From Macrolepiota albuminosa (Eukaryota; Basidiomycota; Agaricomycetes; Agaricales; Agaricaceae), in contig JAMWFC010000120.1 in assembly GCA_027475525.1 (NCBI GenBank), positions 248,001 to 312,000 on the forward strand: DNA of 64,000 nt, read 5' to 3'. The first letter of the stretch is position 1. Each line of letters opens with the position of its first letter. The notes beneath the pieces were generated by a model. The model worked only from the letters and a program-made list of their open reading frames with translations. It was not told the DNA's origin and ran no database searches. The translations under genes were made by a program, and so were the position numbers. Below, one piece after another: positions 1 through 10,379 of this stretch.

Positions 1-10
1 GGAGGCGGAG

Positions 11-608
11 GTGGCGGGCTTGAGGGCCCGCTTGGGACAAGAGGACGGGGTGGGGCCAGGACGGGTGGCGTCGGAGGTGCGGGAGGTAGAGCTGAGAGAG
101 TTGCTGGGCAGGGTGGAGGGAGCCCAGGCGAGTCTGGTGCGTCGCCGGGGCTGGCTGGTGGGAAGCGTGGCAGCCACCCGTGGCGAGGCTATGCGTGAGT
201 GCCCTTGCGCTCGTTCCGGGGTCCCGGCTGACCTTTATCCCAGGTTGGGCCTGAGAACACCGCCTCCTTCTGGACGGAGGGGCCTCGGCGTATGCCTTCA
301 TCCAGCAGGGCCTCGCAACAACGCCGGGTCTCTCGTCGGCGGAGGTGACTTGGGGGCTGGAGCAGTGGGGACGATTACTGGCGGCCCACCGGAGGCGCAA
401 TGTAATCGTCCCAGGGTCGTGGGTGGAGATGGCGGCGGATGCGGAGGAGCCCCTCCCCTCATACGAGGAGCGGGTGGCCGCGGTTCTGTCGTTGATGGAG
501 GCTGCAATGGGGGCTCCTCCGGCGGCCACGGAGTCGGGGGTGTCCAGGGAGGCGTCCGGTAGTGGGGCGGGAGCGTCGGGGAGTACGGGGGGGCCTTCGG
601 GGTCGTAG
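11..608 (+). CDS. 3' part of an unrecognised coiled-coil ORF facing the end of pol
   Basis: Partial, because it enters from the left edge. The first exon is rich in charged and Leu/Val residues (for example VREVELRELLGRVEGAQ), which suggests a coiled coil. A likely intron runs from the GTGAGT donor near 193 to an AG near 252, then the second exon encodes LLLDGGASAYAFIQQG, HRRRNVIVPGSWVE and a Gly/Ser-rich tail ending at the TAG at 606-608. It is on the plus strand and converges on the gypsy pol, which ends near 895. It has the same high GC and G-rich plus strand as the element, so it may be an antisense ORF of the element and not a host gene. I do not recognise a domain and assign no function. 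The splice choice is an inference from frame continuity. Confidence 0.4.
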
Positions 609-894
609 GGGGTGTCTTCCTTTTTGGCAGCTCGCTTTTCTTGTTCTTCTTGGAGGTGTATCTAATGTAGCAGTAGGATGTATATACATATCTGGGATTG
701 TCTTCGGTGAGTCTGGAAAATAAGTGGCATGAAAGGAAGTTGGAAAAACTTATAGATAGGTATCGGAGACTGTTTTTTGGTAAGTATAGAAAAATAAGAG
801 GCTGGGAAAGGAATCGGAGAACTTATGGGTGGGAGTTGAATCCTGGGTGAATCCAGAGGCAGGGGTTACGCCCTTGTAGGCCGTCTGTGGGAGG

Positions 895-3800
895 TCAGCC
901 CCGGGAGGCGCGGGGCTTGCCAGGGTGGGTGCGGTGGAACTCTCGGAGCTTGTCGGGGGTGGTCTTCAGGTTTCCCACAGGTTCCCAGGTGTCGTCTTCT
1001 GGTCCGTAGCTGACTCATCGTACGAGGTAGTTTACTCGTCCGCGGATAATTCGGGAGTCGAGGATATGATCCACCTCGTAGTGATACTCGTCATCTACTT
1101 CGAGGGGCAGAGGTCGGTCGGGGCGTTGTCCCGGGAGCGGGTCTGGGGCGTGTCTTTCGAGGAGTTGGACGTGGAACATGGGGTGCAGCCTCTTGAGGCC
1201 TGGAGGGAGGTCGAGCTGATAGGCGTGGGAGAATACCTTCCAGACGATCTTGAAGAGGCCGAAGCGCTTGTGGTCGAGTTTTACTGAGGGGTGTCGGGTC
1301 CGAATGTTGCGTCGGTCGAGCCAGACTAGAGTCCCGGGGGGCCAGTCAGGCGTATTTTCCCGCTGGGGGTTTGCATGCTTGGAGTAGGCCTTATTCGCGA
1401 TGTCGATCTCGCTCCGGAGGAATTCGTGGAGGTCCTGGAGGTCCTGGGCCGCTTCATGGGCAGCGTGGGCCGGGATATCCCAGAGGGATAGGGTTAACCG
1501 GGGGTGGTATCCCTTGTTCGCAAAGAAAGGGGACACCCCGGTGGCGGAGTGGGGGGTGTTGTTGTAAGTGAACTCGGTGAGAGGGAGTTCGGCGTGCCAG
1601 TCGTTCTGGAGGTAATTGACGTAGATCTGGAGGTACTGTTCGAGGGTCTGGTTGACGCGTTCGGTCTGGCCGTCGGTCTCCGGATGGTAAGCGGTCGACA
1701 GGTTGGTCCGGACGCTGAGGGCCTTGCACAGGGACGTCCAGAACTTCGAGACGAAGAGGGGGCCTCGGTCGGAGACGATGTCGTCAGGTAGCCTGTGCTT
1801 CGAGAACACGTGTTCGAGGAAGAGCTGGGCGAATCTCGGAGCGTCATCGGTGGTGTGGCACGGGACGAAGATGGCCTGCTTAGTGAGCCTGCAGACAATG
1901 ACGAGGATGGCATCGTACCCTTCCGATTCTGGGAGCTCGACGATGTGATCCATGGAGATGGAGGACCACGGGCGCCTCCCCACGGGCAGGGGCTTAAGGA
2001 GTCCGTAGGGGCGGTGCCGGGGGACTTTGGCCCGGAGACAGGGTTCGCACGCTCGGACGTACCGGGTGACGTCCTTCTTCATTCCTGGCCAGAAGTAAGT
2101 GCGGGAGATAAGTTGGAGTGTCTTACAGATTCCTGGGTGGCCCCAGAGCTTGTGGTTGTGGTGCTGTCGGAGGATGTCGAGGTGTACGTGCTTGAAGTCC
2201 GGGGCATAGATGCGGCCGTCCCGGAGGAGCATTTTGTTATCTGGGGAGAGGGTGAAAGAGGGGTCGGGGCTTCGTCCGTCGGGGAAGTTGTTCCGGGGGT
2301 TGTGCTGGGCGAAATAGCTATCTTGGGGGGCGTCTCGAACCTGCCTCAGGATGCCTTCTTCGTTCAGGATCAGTACCGCATTGAGGTGTTTGGGAGGGAT
2401 CACCACACGGTGGTTGAAGGTGTTTCGCTCGGCTTCGAAGGATTTCTTGGGGTAGACGTCGGGTCGTCAGGTGAGGGCGTCAGGCTTGGCTCCGAGTTGT
2501 CTGGGACGGTAGTGGATGGTAAAATCATACTCCGAGAGGACCTCGGACCATTGGGCTTGTCAGCGGCTGAGGAGCTTGGTGGTCGTGAAGTACTGCAGGT
2601 TGTTATGATCCGAGTAGACTTGGATCCGGTGCGGGGTACCTTCGAGGTAAGCTCGCCATTGCTTGAAGGCCTCGACAATCGCGAGGAGTTCCTTGTCGTA
2701 GATGTCGTAATTGAGCTCAGCCGGGATCATTGATTGAGTGTAAAAAGCCATGAGTCGGAGTTCCTGGTTGTCTGGCCCCATTTGCGAGAGGATACCCGCG
2801 ATGGCATAGTCGGAGGCGTCGCACTCCAGGACAACCGGAAGGGCGGGGTCGTAGTGCCGGAGGATCGGGGCTGAAGTGAAAACTTCCTTTAGTAGGGTGA
2901 ACGCACTTTGGCACTTACTGTCCCACTCCCAGGGGGTGTCCTTCCGGGTTAGCCGGTTGAGGGACTTGGTGATACCGGAGTAGTTGTCGATGAAGCGTCG
3001 ATAGAAGTTTGCGAATCCGAGGAAGGATTGCACTTCCTTGACGTTTTTCGGAGGCGGCCAATTGAGGATTGCTTCGACGGTTGCGGGATCCATACGAACT
3101 CCGTCCGGGGTGACGATGACGCCGAGGTACTCGACTTCTGTAGTGTGGAATGAGCACTTCTCCGGTTTCGCGTGTAGGTTGTGACTTCGGAGTCATTCGA
3201 GAACTTGTCGGACGTGGATTTGGTGTTTGTCGAGGGAGTCCAAATAGATCAGGATGTCGTCCAGGTAGACAATGACGAAGACGTCGTTCATATTGTGGAA
3301 GATGTCGTTCATAAAGTATTGGAAGGTCGCGGGGGAGTTAGTCATTCCAAATGGCATTACCAGATATTTAAAGAGGCCGTAACGGGTGCGGAAGGCCATT
3401 TTCCATTCGTGTCCCGGAGCAATCCGGACGTTGTTGTAGCCAGACCGGAGGTCGATCTTGGAGTAAACCTTGGCTTTGCTGAGTCGGTCGACGAGGTCTC
3501 CGATGAGGGGTAGGGGGTACCGGTTCTTCTTGGTGATTTTGTTCAAGCCCCGATAGTCGACGCAGAGGCGGAGGGATCCATCCTTCTTCTTGGCGAAGAG
3601 CACTGGTGCGCCGGCCACGGAGATCAAGGCGTGAATGAAACCCTTACCGAGCATGTCGTCGAGGTAGTCCTTGAGTGCCTGGAGTTCGACCTCGGACATG
3701 TTGTAGACTTTGCTGAGCGGGGGACTTGCGCCGTCCTCGAGGTCAATCTTGTGGTCGTATGGCCGGTGCGGGGGGAGGTCCTTGGCGCTACCTTCGGAGA

Positions 3801-5322
3801 AAACGTCAGCAAACTCGTGATACTCGGGGGGAACAACTTCGGTGAGGAGTTGATCTTCAGTTTTAGCGTCGGGGCCGGTGTTTTTGGCCCGGAGGTGTTC
3901 CTCGGGTAGCGTCGGAGATACCTGGAGTTGGTAGGTCGGGGTGCCGTCCTGGAGGATTCGCGCGAAGGGGGTGCAGCCGATGATTTTGATGTCCGGGGTT
4001 CCGGATGAGTCAGGGGGGTCGTTGGGTTCGGAGCTGGGCCTGGAGGGTTGGTGGTTCCGGGCGGGGTAGTGAGGTCCCTTGTAACGATTTCGAAGGACGT
4101 TGGGGGGAAACTTGATGGGTTCCCTTCAGGGGGTTTCGGGGTGTCCCGGGTCCTCCGAGGCCCGTGGGTAGAGGTGGATGGCGGCGGCGAGGCGGGCCTC
4201 CGGGTTAGGGAAGGTTATGGTGAGGTCTTCCCAGCGGATGTTGGGGTTCACCTCTCGGAGCCAAGGGAGGCCTAGGACGATGGGGGTCGTTTTGGGGAGT
4301 CGCGTGACCAGGAAGTCGGCCGGGAACGTTAGGTCATTGTCAAGCGTTATGGTGGTGGAGTGTCCCTTCGTGATAAGTCCGGCGGTGGCGTCATTCCCGT
4401 CGAAGAGCCGGAGTCCGAGAGGTTTGTCGAGCTGGATGTGAGGGAGGGCGAGGCGGTCGCTAATGAACATTCCAGTGGCTCCGCTATTGACGAGGGCGGG
4501 GAGACGTTCGGTGGCGGCGCCGAGGCGGACATGGATCACGAAGGAGCGGGTGGCCCGGGAGCGGAGGCCGAGGGGCTCCTCCCGGGGGCACCAGGGGTCC
4601 TCCAGACCCGTTGGAGGTGGCGGGGGTTTGAAGGGGATTGCTTCTTGGGTTGCGTCTTGGTCGAGGGCAAGCGTGAGGGTCCTCCAGTCAATTTGGGGAT
4701 TGATGGCACGCAGCCATGGGAGTCCGAGGACGAGGGGGGCGGCGGCGTGGAGCCTGGTGACCAGGAGCTGGAGCGTCTGATGATGGCCGGAGGCGAAGGT
4801 CACGGGCATTTGCACAAAGTGGGTGATGTCGCCGGCGGAGGAGGAGTTTCCGTCGAAGAGTCGGAGATGAATGGGGATGGGGAGCCTTTGGGGAGGCTGG
4901 GAGGCAAGGGCCGCCCAGGCTTCGTCGATGAAGTTGTCGGTGGTGCCGCTGTCAACGAGGGTGTTGACGGGCTCCGGGGAGGAGGCGAGGGTGGTATGAA
5001 GGAGGAGTGATTGGGGGGAGTGTGAAGGGAGGTGGGCCAGGAGGGTGTCTGAGGATTGTTGAGCCGTGGCGCGAAGATGGGAAACCGGAGCGGAGAAGAC
5101 GTCGGGGTCTGGACCGCGATTCAGAATGTCTTCTATTTCTAAATCGCTGGGTTGTTTTCCATAAATTGGAAATCGCAGTCTTCCCCATCGATGGTCCAGA
5201 CGGCCCGACCCATGGTCTGGCGCTTTGGGCAACTGCCGATGAAGTGTCCGGGTTCCCCGCAGAGGAGGCAGGTGCTCTTCCGGCGTCGCTGTTCCTGAAC
5301 ATCTTCGGAGACATCGATCCAA
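895..5322 (-). pseudogene. pol: Pol of the gypsy element (PR-PR-RT-RNase H-IN-chromodomain) with five TGA codons in one frame
   Basis: One minus-strand frame stays open from about 5322 to the TGA at 895 except for TGA codons at 4126, 3193, 2560, 2467 and 1015; no frameshift is needed between them. The domain order is two retropepsin-like repeats (DSG at 4951-4953, degenerate NSG at 4486-4488), reverse transcriptase with YLDD at 3256-3267, RNase H (ECDASDYA, YDKELLA, YSDHNNL), integrase with an HHCC finger and D,D,E residues ([20 protein letters not shown]), then a chromodomain. The TGA at 1015 replaces the conserved Trp of the chromodomain YLV(K/R)W motif; the others mostly fall where Arg (CGA) is expected. 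Pol lies in the -1 frame relative to Gag. It is a recognisable but inactive copy. Confidence 0.88.
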
Positions 5323-6220
5323 GGGCGGTCGGGGTTCCTGACTCGGTTTGCACGAAGAGCTTCCTCTTCGTCGTCTTCGGGGTGTTCGTCGGCTGGGACG
5401 TCAGGGTCGTCGGGGTCTCCGGGGAGGGGGTCGGGGGTGTCGTTGATGTCAGCTGCGTTGAGGGCGGCTGGTGGTTGTGGTGCCGGGGCGTGGGGCGGTC
5501 CAGGGAGTCCTCGTCCTGGGGTCGGATGCGTGGTGGGGTCTTGCGGCACCTGGCTAGGGATTCCTGAGTGATTAGCTTTCCAAGAGGTTCCTCCCAGAGG
5601 GGCCCAATGGCCCCAAAAGCCGGAGTACTCGTTGCGATCTTCCCAGTACTTCTGGTCGATCTGGATCACCAGTGCCTTGTAGCCGTTGTATGTTGCCTGC
5701 TTGGGTGCGAGGCGGAGAACATCCTTGATTCGCTGAGGGAGTGCTTGCCGGAGGGCGAACCGGAGGGCGTTGTAGTTCCAGCCCGTCTCATAGGCCTCCT
5801 TCTCAAATCAGACGATGAAGGTGGCAAAGCGCTCCTCGGATCTCATTCTCAGGTTGAAGAGGTTTTCCTCGGCTTCCGCGACGGTGTCAAAGATGCCAAA
5901 GCGGCCGGAGAATTCCTGCACAAAGGCCGCCCACTGGGATAGTACGGGGTTGTTGGAGTCGAACCGGAGGAGGGCCGTGTAGTGATCGAAGGCCAGTCCC
6001 TGCAGGTACGAGGCGGCGAATGCGACGCGGGATCCTTCGAGCTAAAACGTGACGGGTTTGGCTTGAAACATGTTGAGGCACTGCATCAGGAAGGTTCGCC
6101 ACTTCCGGGGGTCGCGTCCGTAAAAGGGTTCGGGCTTCTGTATGTCGAGCTTACCTTCCCGGGCGAGGGCGTCCCGGGTATCGTCCTGCGAGTTCGGTGG
6201 GCGTGGGGGGGAGCGGCGTG

Positions 6221-6374
6221 GTAGTAATAGTAGTAGTGGTTCCCTCCTCCCTGCTGAGGTGGGAAGGCGCCGGCGGCGGCGCCCCATCCCCCGGGAGGTA
6301 GTAATAGTAGTAGTGGTTCCCTCCTCCCTGCTGAGGTGGGAAGGCGCCGGCGGCGGCGCCCCATCCCCCGGGAG
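6221..6374. repeat. Perfect 77-base tandem duplication (2 copies) in gag
   Basis: Copies 6221-6297 and 6298-6374 are identical by direct reading. The Gag frame before it continues after it only if one copy is removed. Confidence 0.97.
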
Positions 6375-7492
6375 GTCCTCCGTCTGGCGGGCCTCCTCCG
6401 GGGGGCTGGCCGTGCCCCCTGGGTGGGGGTTGGGGGGCGGCAAGGGGCCGCCGGGTCCGAGGGGGTGGGCAGCAAGAGGAGGTCGTCCCGGAGAGGGAGG
6501 GGGTGGATGGGGGCCCTGTCTGAGGTGTTGGAGGGGTGGACCGTAAGGGGGTCGAGGGGGTCCCAGGTCGGGGCCATGCGAGGGTCGGGGGGCCCGTGGT
6601 CGGGGAAGGCCTGGGGGGGTCCTGGCCCGAAGGGGGGCCGAGGCGGGGCTGGTTGTGGCCGGGTGTCGTCCTGGGGTTCCAGGGGTCCTTCGTGGCCTCG
6701 GAGGGGGCGTAGGTCCAGGTGGGGTGGGCGTTCGCGGTTAAATTCGGGGGCGGTAGCGGGAGGGGGGTTCCCGGAGTTGTCGGGGAGGCCCCGAGTTCTG
6801 GGGTTCATCAATGTACGAGAGGGTGTCGTCCGAGGTGTCGTCGCCCTCGGGTCGGGGTTTACCTCCCGGGGGTAGGGGGTTGCCTTCGGCCGTCTGTGCC
6901 CACGTGTTGAAGGTGCCGGGCACTGAGTAGGCTCAGGGGCAGGCGGAGAGTCCGACGGTGTAGGCGGCGGGTTGGTCGAAGAGGCCCCCAGTCGGGTTTA
7001 GGGACCGCAGGGTGGCAGAGGCGGCGTTGAGCTCCTCCTGCCGCCGTTGGTCTCGTGGCGGGGGGTTTCCTCGGATATCTGAGCGGGGCTCATCCCTCTG
7101 GACGTGGAACAAGCGGGCCAGATCCAGGGGGTCCTTGAAGCGGCGGGGATTGGGGCTGGTATGGATTTCGTCTATCAGGCTCTGGAGTTCGTCCTGGAGC
7201 GTCGGGTCCACTTGCAGCGTTCTTTTGGTGTTGTCGGGGAGGGTTCCTTTTAGGAATTGGTCGTAGAAGCGGAGGAGGCGATTGGCCCATTCTTTCGGCG
7301 TGCCCCAGAGGTCGTGGTTGCCGAGGATGACCAAGAGGGCGCGCGTGCGTTGGGCGAACTCTTCGGGGGAGGTGCGGAGCATGCGCAGCACTTCGTCTTG
7401 CTGTTGGAGGTACTCCTCCATTCGTCGCTCCAGGGGGGAGGTCAGAGGGCGGGCCGGCGGGGCCGCCATGGGGCGTGGCCGATTCTGGGGCA

Positions 7493-7646
7493 GTTCCGGG
7501 GTTTCTGTATTCGAGGGGGGTGGTTGGGGTTGGGCAGCCTGCGGCCAGGGTGCGAATGGCCCTCTGCTGGTTCCGGGGTTTCTGTATTCGAGGGGGGTGG
7601 TTGGGGTTGGGCAGCCTGCGGCCAGGGTGCGAATGGCCCTCTGCTG
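7493..7646. repeat. Perfect 77-base tandem duplication (2 copies) in the N-terminal part of gag
   Basis: Copies 7493-7569 and 7570-7646 are identical. The upstream frame (starting at 7951) and the downstream Gag frame share the peptide GPFAPWPQAAQPQPPPS in different frames, so removing one copy restores continuity. Confidence 0.97.
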
Positions 7647-8704
7647 GCAGGAGGTAGAGTGGCTCCCCACGGGGTTTCGGGGAGTCCCCCGGGTACCATC
7701 CTGTAGGTGCCAGAGTTGACGGGAGGGTTGGCGTACATCTGCCAGTCCGAAGAGTGCAGGAGCTGGCTGGCTGAGGGGCCGTAGGCTCCATTCGGGTCGG
7801 GGGCCCAGAATCGGGGTGCGGAGTAGATTTCGGGGATCGGGGGTGGGTATACGGGTTGGGGGGTACTATGGCTGTATTGTTTGGGTAGTGGGCGACCGTA
7901 GGCATCGGTTTGGTAGCCCACGGGATAGTAGACGGGGGTGTACATGGACATCGAGAACGGGGTAAGGGGGAGTCTTGATATTATGTCAGGTTCCGCTGAT
8001 GACGGGGGCCTCCGGGGGCAAGCGGGTCCTTACTAGGCGGACTCGAAGTCTACGGAGAGTCTCCGGGTGAGTTCTGGAGTTTTGGGTAGGGCGCGGGGTA
8101 GCTACGGAGCGCCAGAGTTCGTAGGAGCAGGTAGAGCAGGATCCTGGGCTAAGTCCAGAGTACGAGGCGGGAGTGGGCGGAGCCTTGTTAGGGCAAAGGG
8201 GTAATCGGAGGAAGAGACTGAGACCGGGAGACTGAGACGGGAACCGGGAGACTAAGTTAGAATTGAAGTGAGACTTTTAGAAGGCCGGGAGACTTGAGAG
8301 AGTAAGACAGATAGATTGAGACAAGTACGAAATAGACAAGAGAGTATAGAGACGAGTTTATAGCAATATCAAGACTACTGTAATATACTACGAGCTGCGG
8401 GTTAAGTACCAGGTGCCGGGTGAGTTCCGGGCCACCTGGGCAAGGTCCATACCCTCCCTCCATGTGGTGCATCCCATGTGGTGTATTGTGCGGGTATCAG
8501 TCCTCTACTGTCGCGTGGTCCCGGGGGGCGTGGATGGGTTGCGGTGTATTGTCCGGGTTCGGGAGTGGCGCCGGGAGGGCAGCGTCAAGTGGGGGCGGCC
8601 CCCGGCATGATCGATCGAGGTTTGGGACGGCGTCCGGGGCACGTGGTGTGTTGGTGGGGCTTCGGGCCTTATCCGGAGGTTGAGCATCGGGTTGGGCCGG
8701 GTCA

Positions 8705-8858
8705 GTCTTAGTTGGGGTGGCATCGGATCTAGTCGGTCTCGTTCCGAAGTGCTCCGGGGACGCGCTGGGGGGGTTGGGTCCGTCTTAGTTGGGGTGGCAT
8801 CGGATCTAGTCGGTCTCGTTCCGAAGTGCTCCGGGGACGCGCTGGGGGGGTTGGGTCC
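8705..8858. repeat. Perfect 77-base tandem duplication (2 copies) upstream of gag
   Basis: Copies 8705-8781 and 8782-8858 are identical. They lie in the noncoding, probably LTR or leader, part of the gypsy element and share no sequence with the other 77-base duplications. Confidence 0.97.
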
Positions 8859-8939
8859 AAAGGAGGGGTTCCAGGTAGGACTTACTGGGGGGGTCGGGGT
8901 GGCGTAGGTGTGGCTCATGACAGCTGTGTTGGGGAGGTT

Positions 8940-10379
8940 TGGGAGCAAAGCTCTCAACAAGCTACAAAATTCATGTCAAGGGCACAAATCAAAGCTTGTC
9001 TATATAGAATAGAACAAGGCCTGGGAAAAACAATGTGATTAGCAAGGCTGACCAAGGCACTGATCAAGAACCTTCCTTTTAGGGTAACTACATAAGAATT
9101 GGCTCATTTAAGTATTAGAAATGCTTAGAAAATTCTAAAAAAAATCACTGAAAAATCAGAAAAAATTCAAGAGCCAATAATACACTAATTCAAGGTTTTT
9201 TTTTTGAGATTTATAAATATTTAATAAAATTTAAAAAATTCAAGAAGAATTAAATTTAGCTTACAATAATGCTTTCAGAGTTGAAGAAAACCAAGGCCTT
9301 AACCAAATAAAGTGAGGTTGAGGCTAAGATTAAGCACTGAGTTTTCTATACATACTTGGAGCCCTGCTGAACACAGTGAGGTTGGAGTGGAGGCTAAGTT
9401 ACTTATGCATACTTGAAGCCTTAACTAAACAAAGTGAAGTTAGGGTGGAGGCTATGTTAAGAGGAGTTTAGAGGCAAAGCTCCCAATGAACTACAGAATT
9501 CATGCTGAAGACATGAATCATAGCTTGTTTGAATATATTATCCTCCTGTCTTCTGCAGTGAATTGTGAAAATTTATCAATATGTGGTAGCAGTGAACTGA
9601 TCACATGATTATGTGACCTTCATATATTGACAAATAGAAGTGAAAGCTACCAGCTAGCTACAGTATTTACAGAGTGAGGTGAGAGGGTTGATGAATGATA
9701 TTATAAATATACTAATAGAATACTGGCACAGAGACTGTGAGCAGGAAGCCAACACAACCTGCCTATCATAGATTCTGTGAGAGGTAAGCAATAGCTCACC
9801 AGATGGCCATAAGATGGGTCTCACCAGCAGTGGATGAAAATAACATGTGAATTGAAGAAAGGAAGATAATAAATACAGCAAGGCTGTGGTGATGAGTGAA
9901 GTGAGAGAGAAGAAATGCACTCACCTTGATGGGCAATGAGGAAGGTAATGGACAGAAGAGAGCACCACCCAGGATGTCTGAGACTGTTAGCTATACTGAC
10001 CCCAGCACAGCATCTGCCAGACCCTGGCATCATGCTGAGATCAACCTCCAGCCAAGAAAGTGAAGGACAAGAGTGAGAATGGAAGGGTTCCCTAGCATGC
10101 AGAGGCCTTCAAAAACACTTGTCACCCTTGGTACTCACTTTTACTGTGTTAAAATAAAACTTTCACAAGGCCAATGTGCACAGAGTTGTGGGACTCACAT
10201 GCTCACCCACTAGGAAGCAAGTTGAGACATTGGTATTCTTTTCCCAATCTCAACACTTGCTCTCTAGGTGGGTTTTCTACTTACTTAGTTCTTTCTCATT
10301 TCTCAATGCTCATAGTACCGTGACATAGTATATTTTTGTTATTATCCACCCTCCTCCTTTTACACAGATTATAAATAAG
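8940..10379. other. AT-rich noncoding repeat DNA
   Basis: No convincing ORF. About 9290-9460 holds three diverged units of roughly 60 bases built around 'aaagtgaggtt...ggaggctaagtt'. Segments near 8945-9005 and 9470-9530 are diverged direct copies of one sequence ('gcaaagctc...aattcatg...agcttgt'), about 530 bases apart. The character resembles the AT-rich element remnants at 58540-64000. Confidence 0.5.

Larger units (their letters stand above)
5139..7951 (-). pseudogene. gag: Gag of the gypsy element, frame-broken
   Basis: Translation starts at the ATG at 7951 (MSMYTPVYYPVGYQT). The protein has a Pro-rich N-terminus, a capsid-like stretch (KPEPFYGRDPRKWRTFL) near 6050-6120, and one CX2CX4HX4C zinc knuckle (CLLCGEPGHFIGSC) at 5229-5270; it ends at the TAG at 5139. 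Breaks: frame shifts at two 77-base tandem duplications (6221-6374 and 7493-7646), each of which disappears if one copy is removed; an apparent one-base shift between about 6738 and 6811; TGA at 6933 and 5808; TAG at 6042. The neighbouring sequence suggests CGA-to-TGA and CAG-to-TAG changes. Gag ends in a different frame from Pol, with overlap of at least 5139-5322. Confidence 0.8.
895..8940 (-). mobile_element. Ty3/gypsy (chromovirus) LTR retrotransposon, decayed
   Basis: A minus-strand element carrying Gag with a zinc knuckle, tandem aspartic protease domains, reverse transcriptase, RNase H, integrase and a C-terminal chromodomain, in the order expected for Metaviridae chromoviruses. GC content changes abruptly to AT-rich DNA near 8940, which I take as the upstream boundary. 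The 5' LTR should lie in 7952-8940 and the 3' LTR beyond pol, but no matching LTR pair could be seen by eye. The right-hand 700 bases hold one of the 77-base duplications. The coding strand is C-rich and G-poor throughout. The outer limits are approximate. Confidence 0.85.

Noticed and set aside
298..689. Minus-strand Pro/Arg-rich ORFs opposite the left-edge gene
   Set aside because: Shadow frames produced by GC-rich, G-skewed DNA.
1015..4128. TGA might be a sense codon (Trp or Arg) in this genome or element
   Set aside because: Host genes here use TGG for Trp and end on TGA (for example LCB2 and MO25), and most TGAs fall at Arg positions, so simple nonsense mutation is the better reading.
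3620..5570. Long plus-strand Gly/Glu/Val-rich ORFs across pol
   Set aside because: Shadow frames of the C-rich coding strand; low-complexity composition and no motifs.
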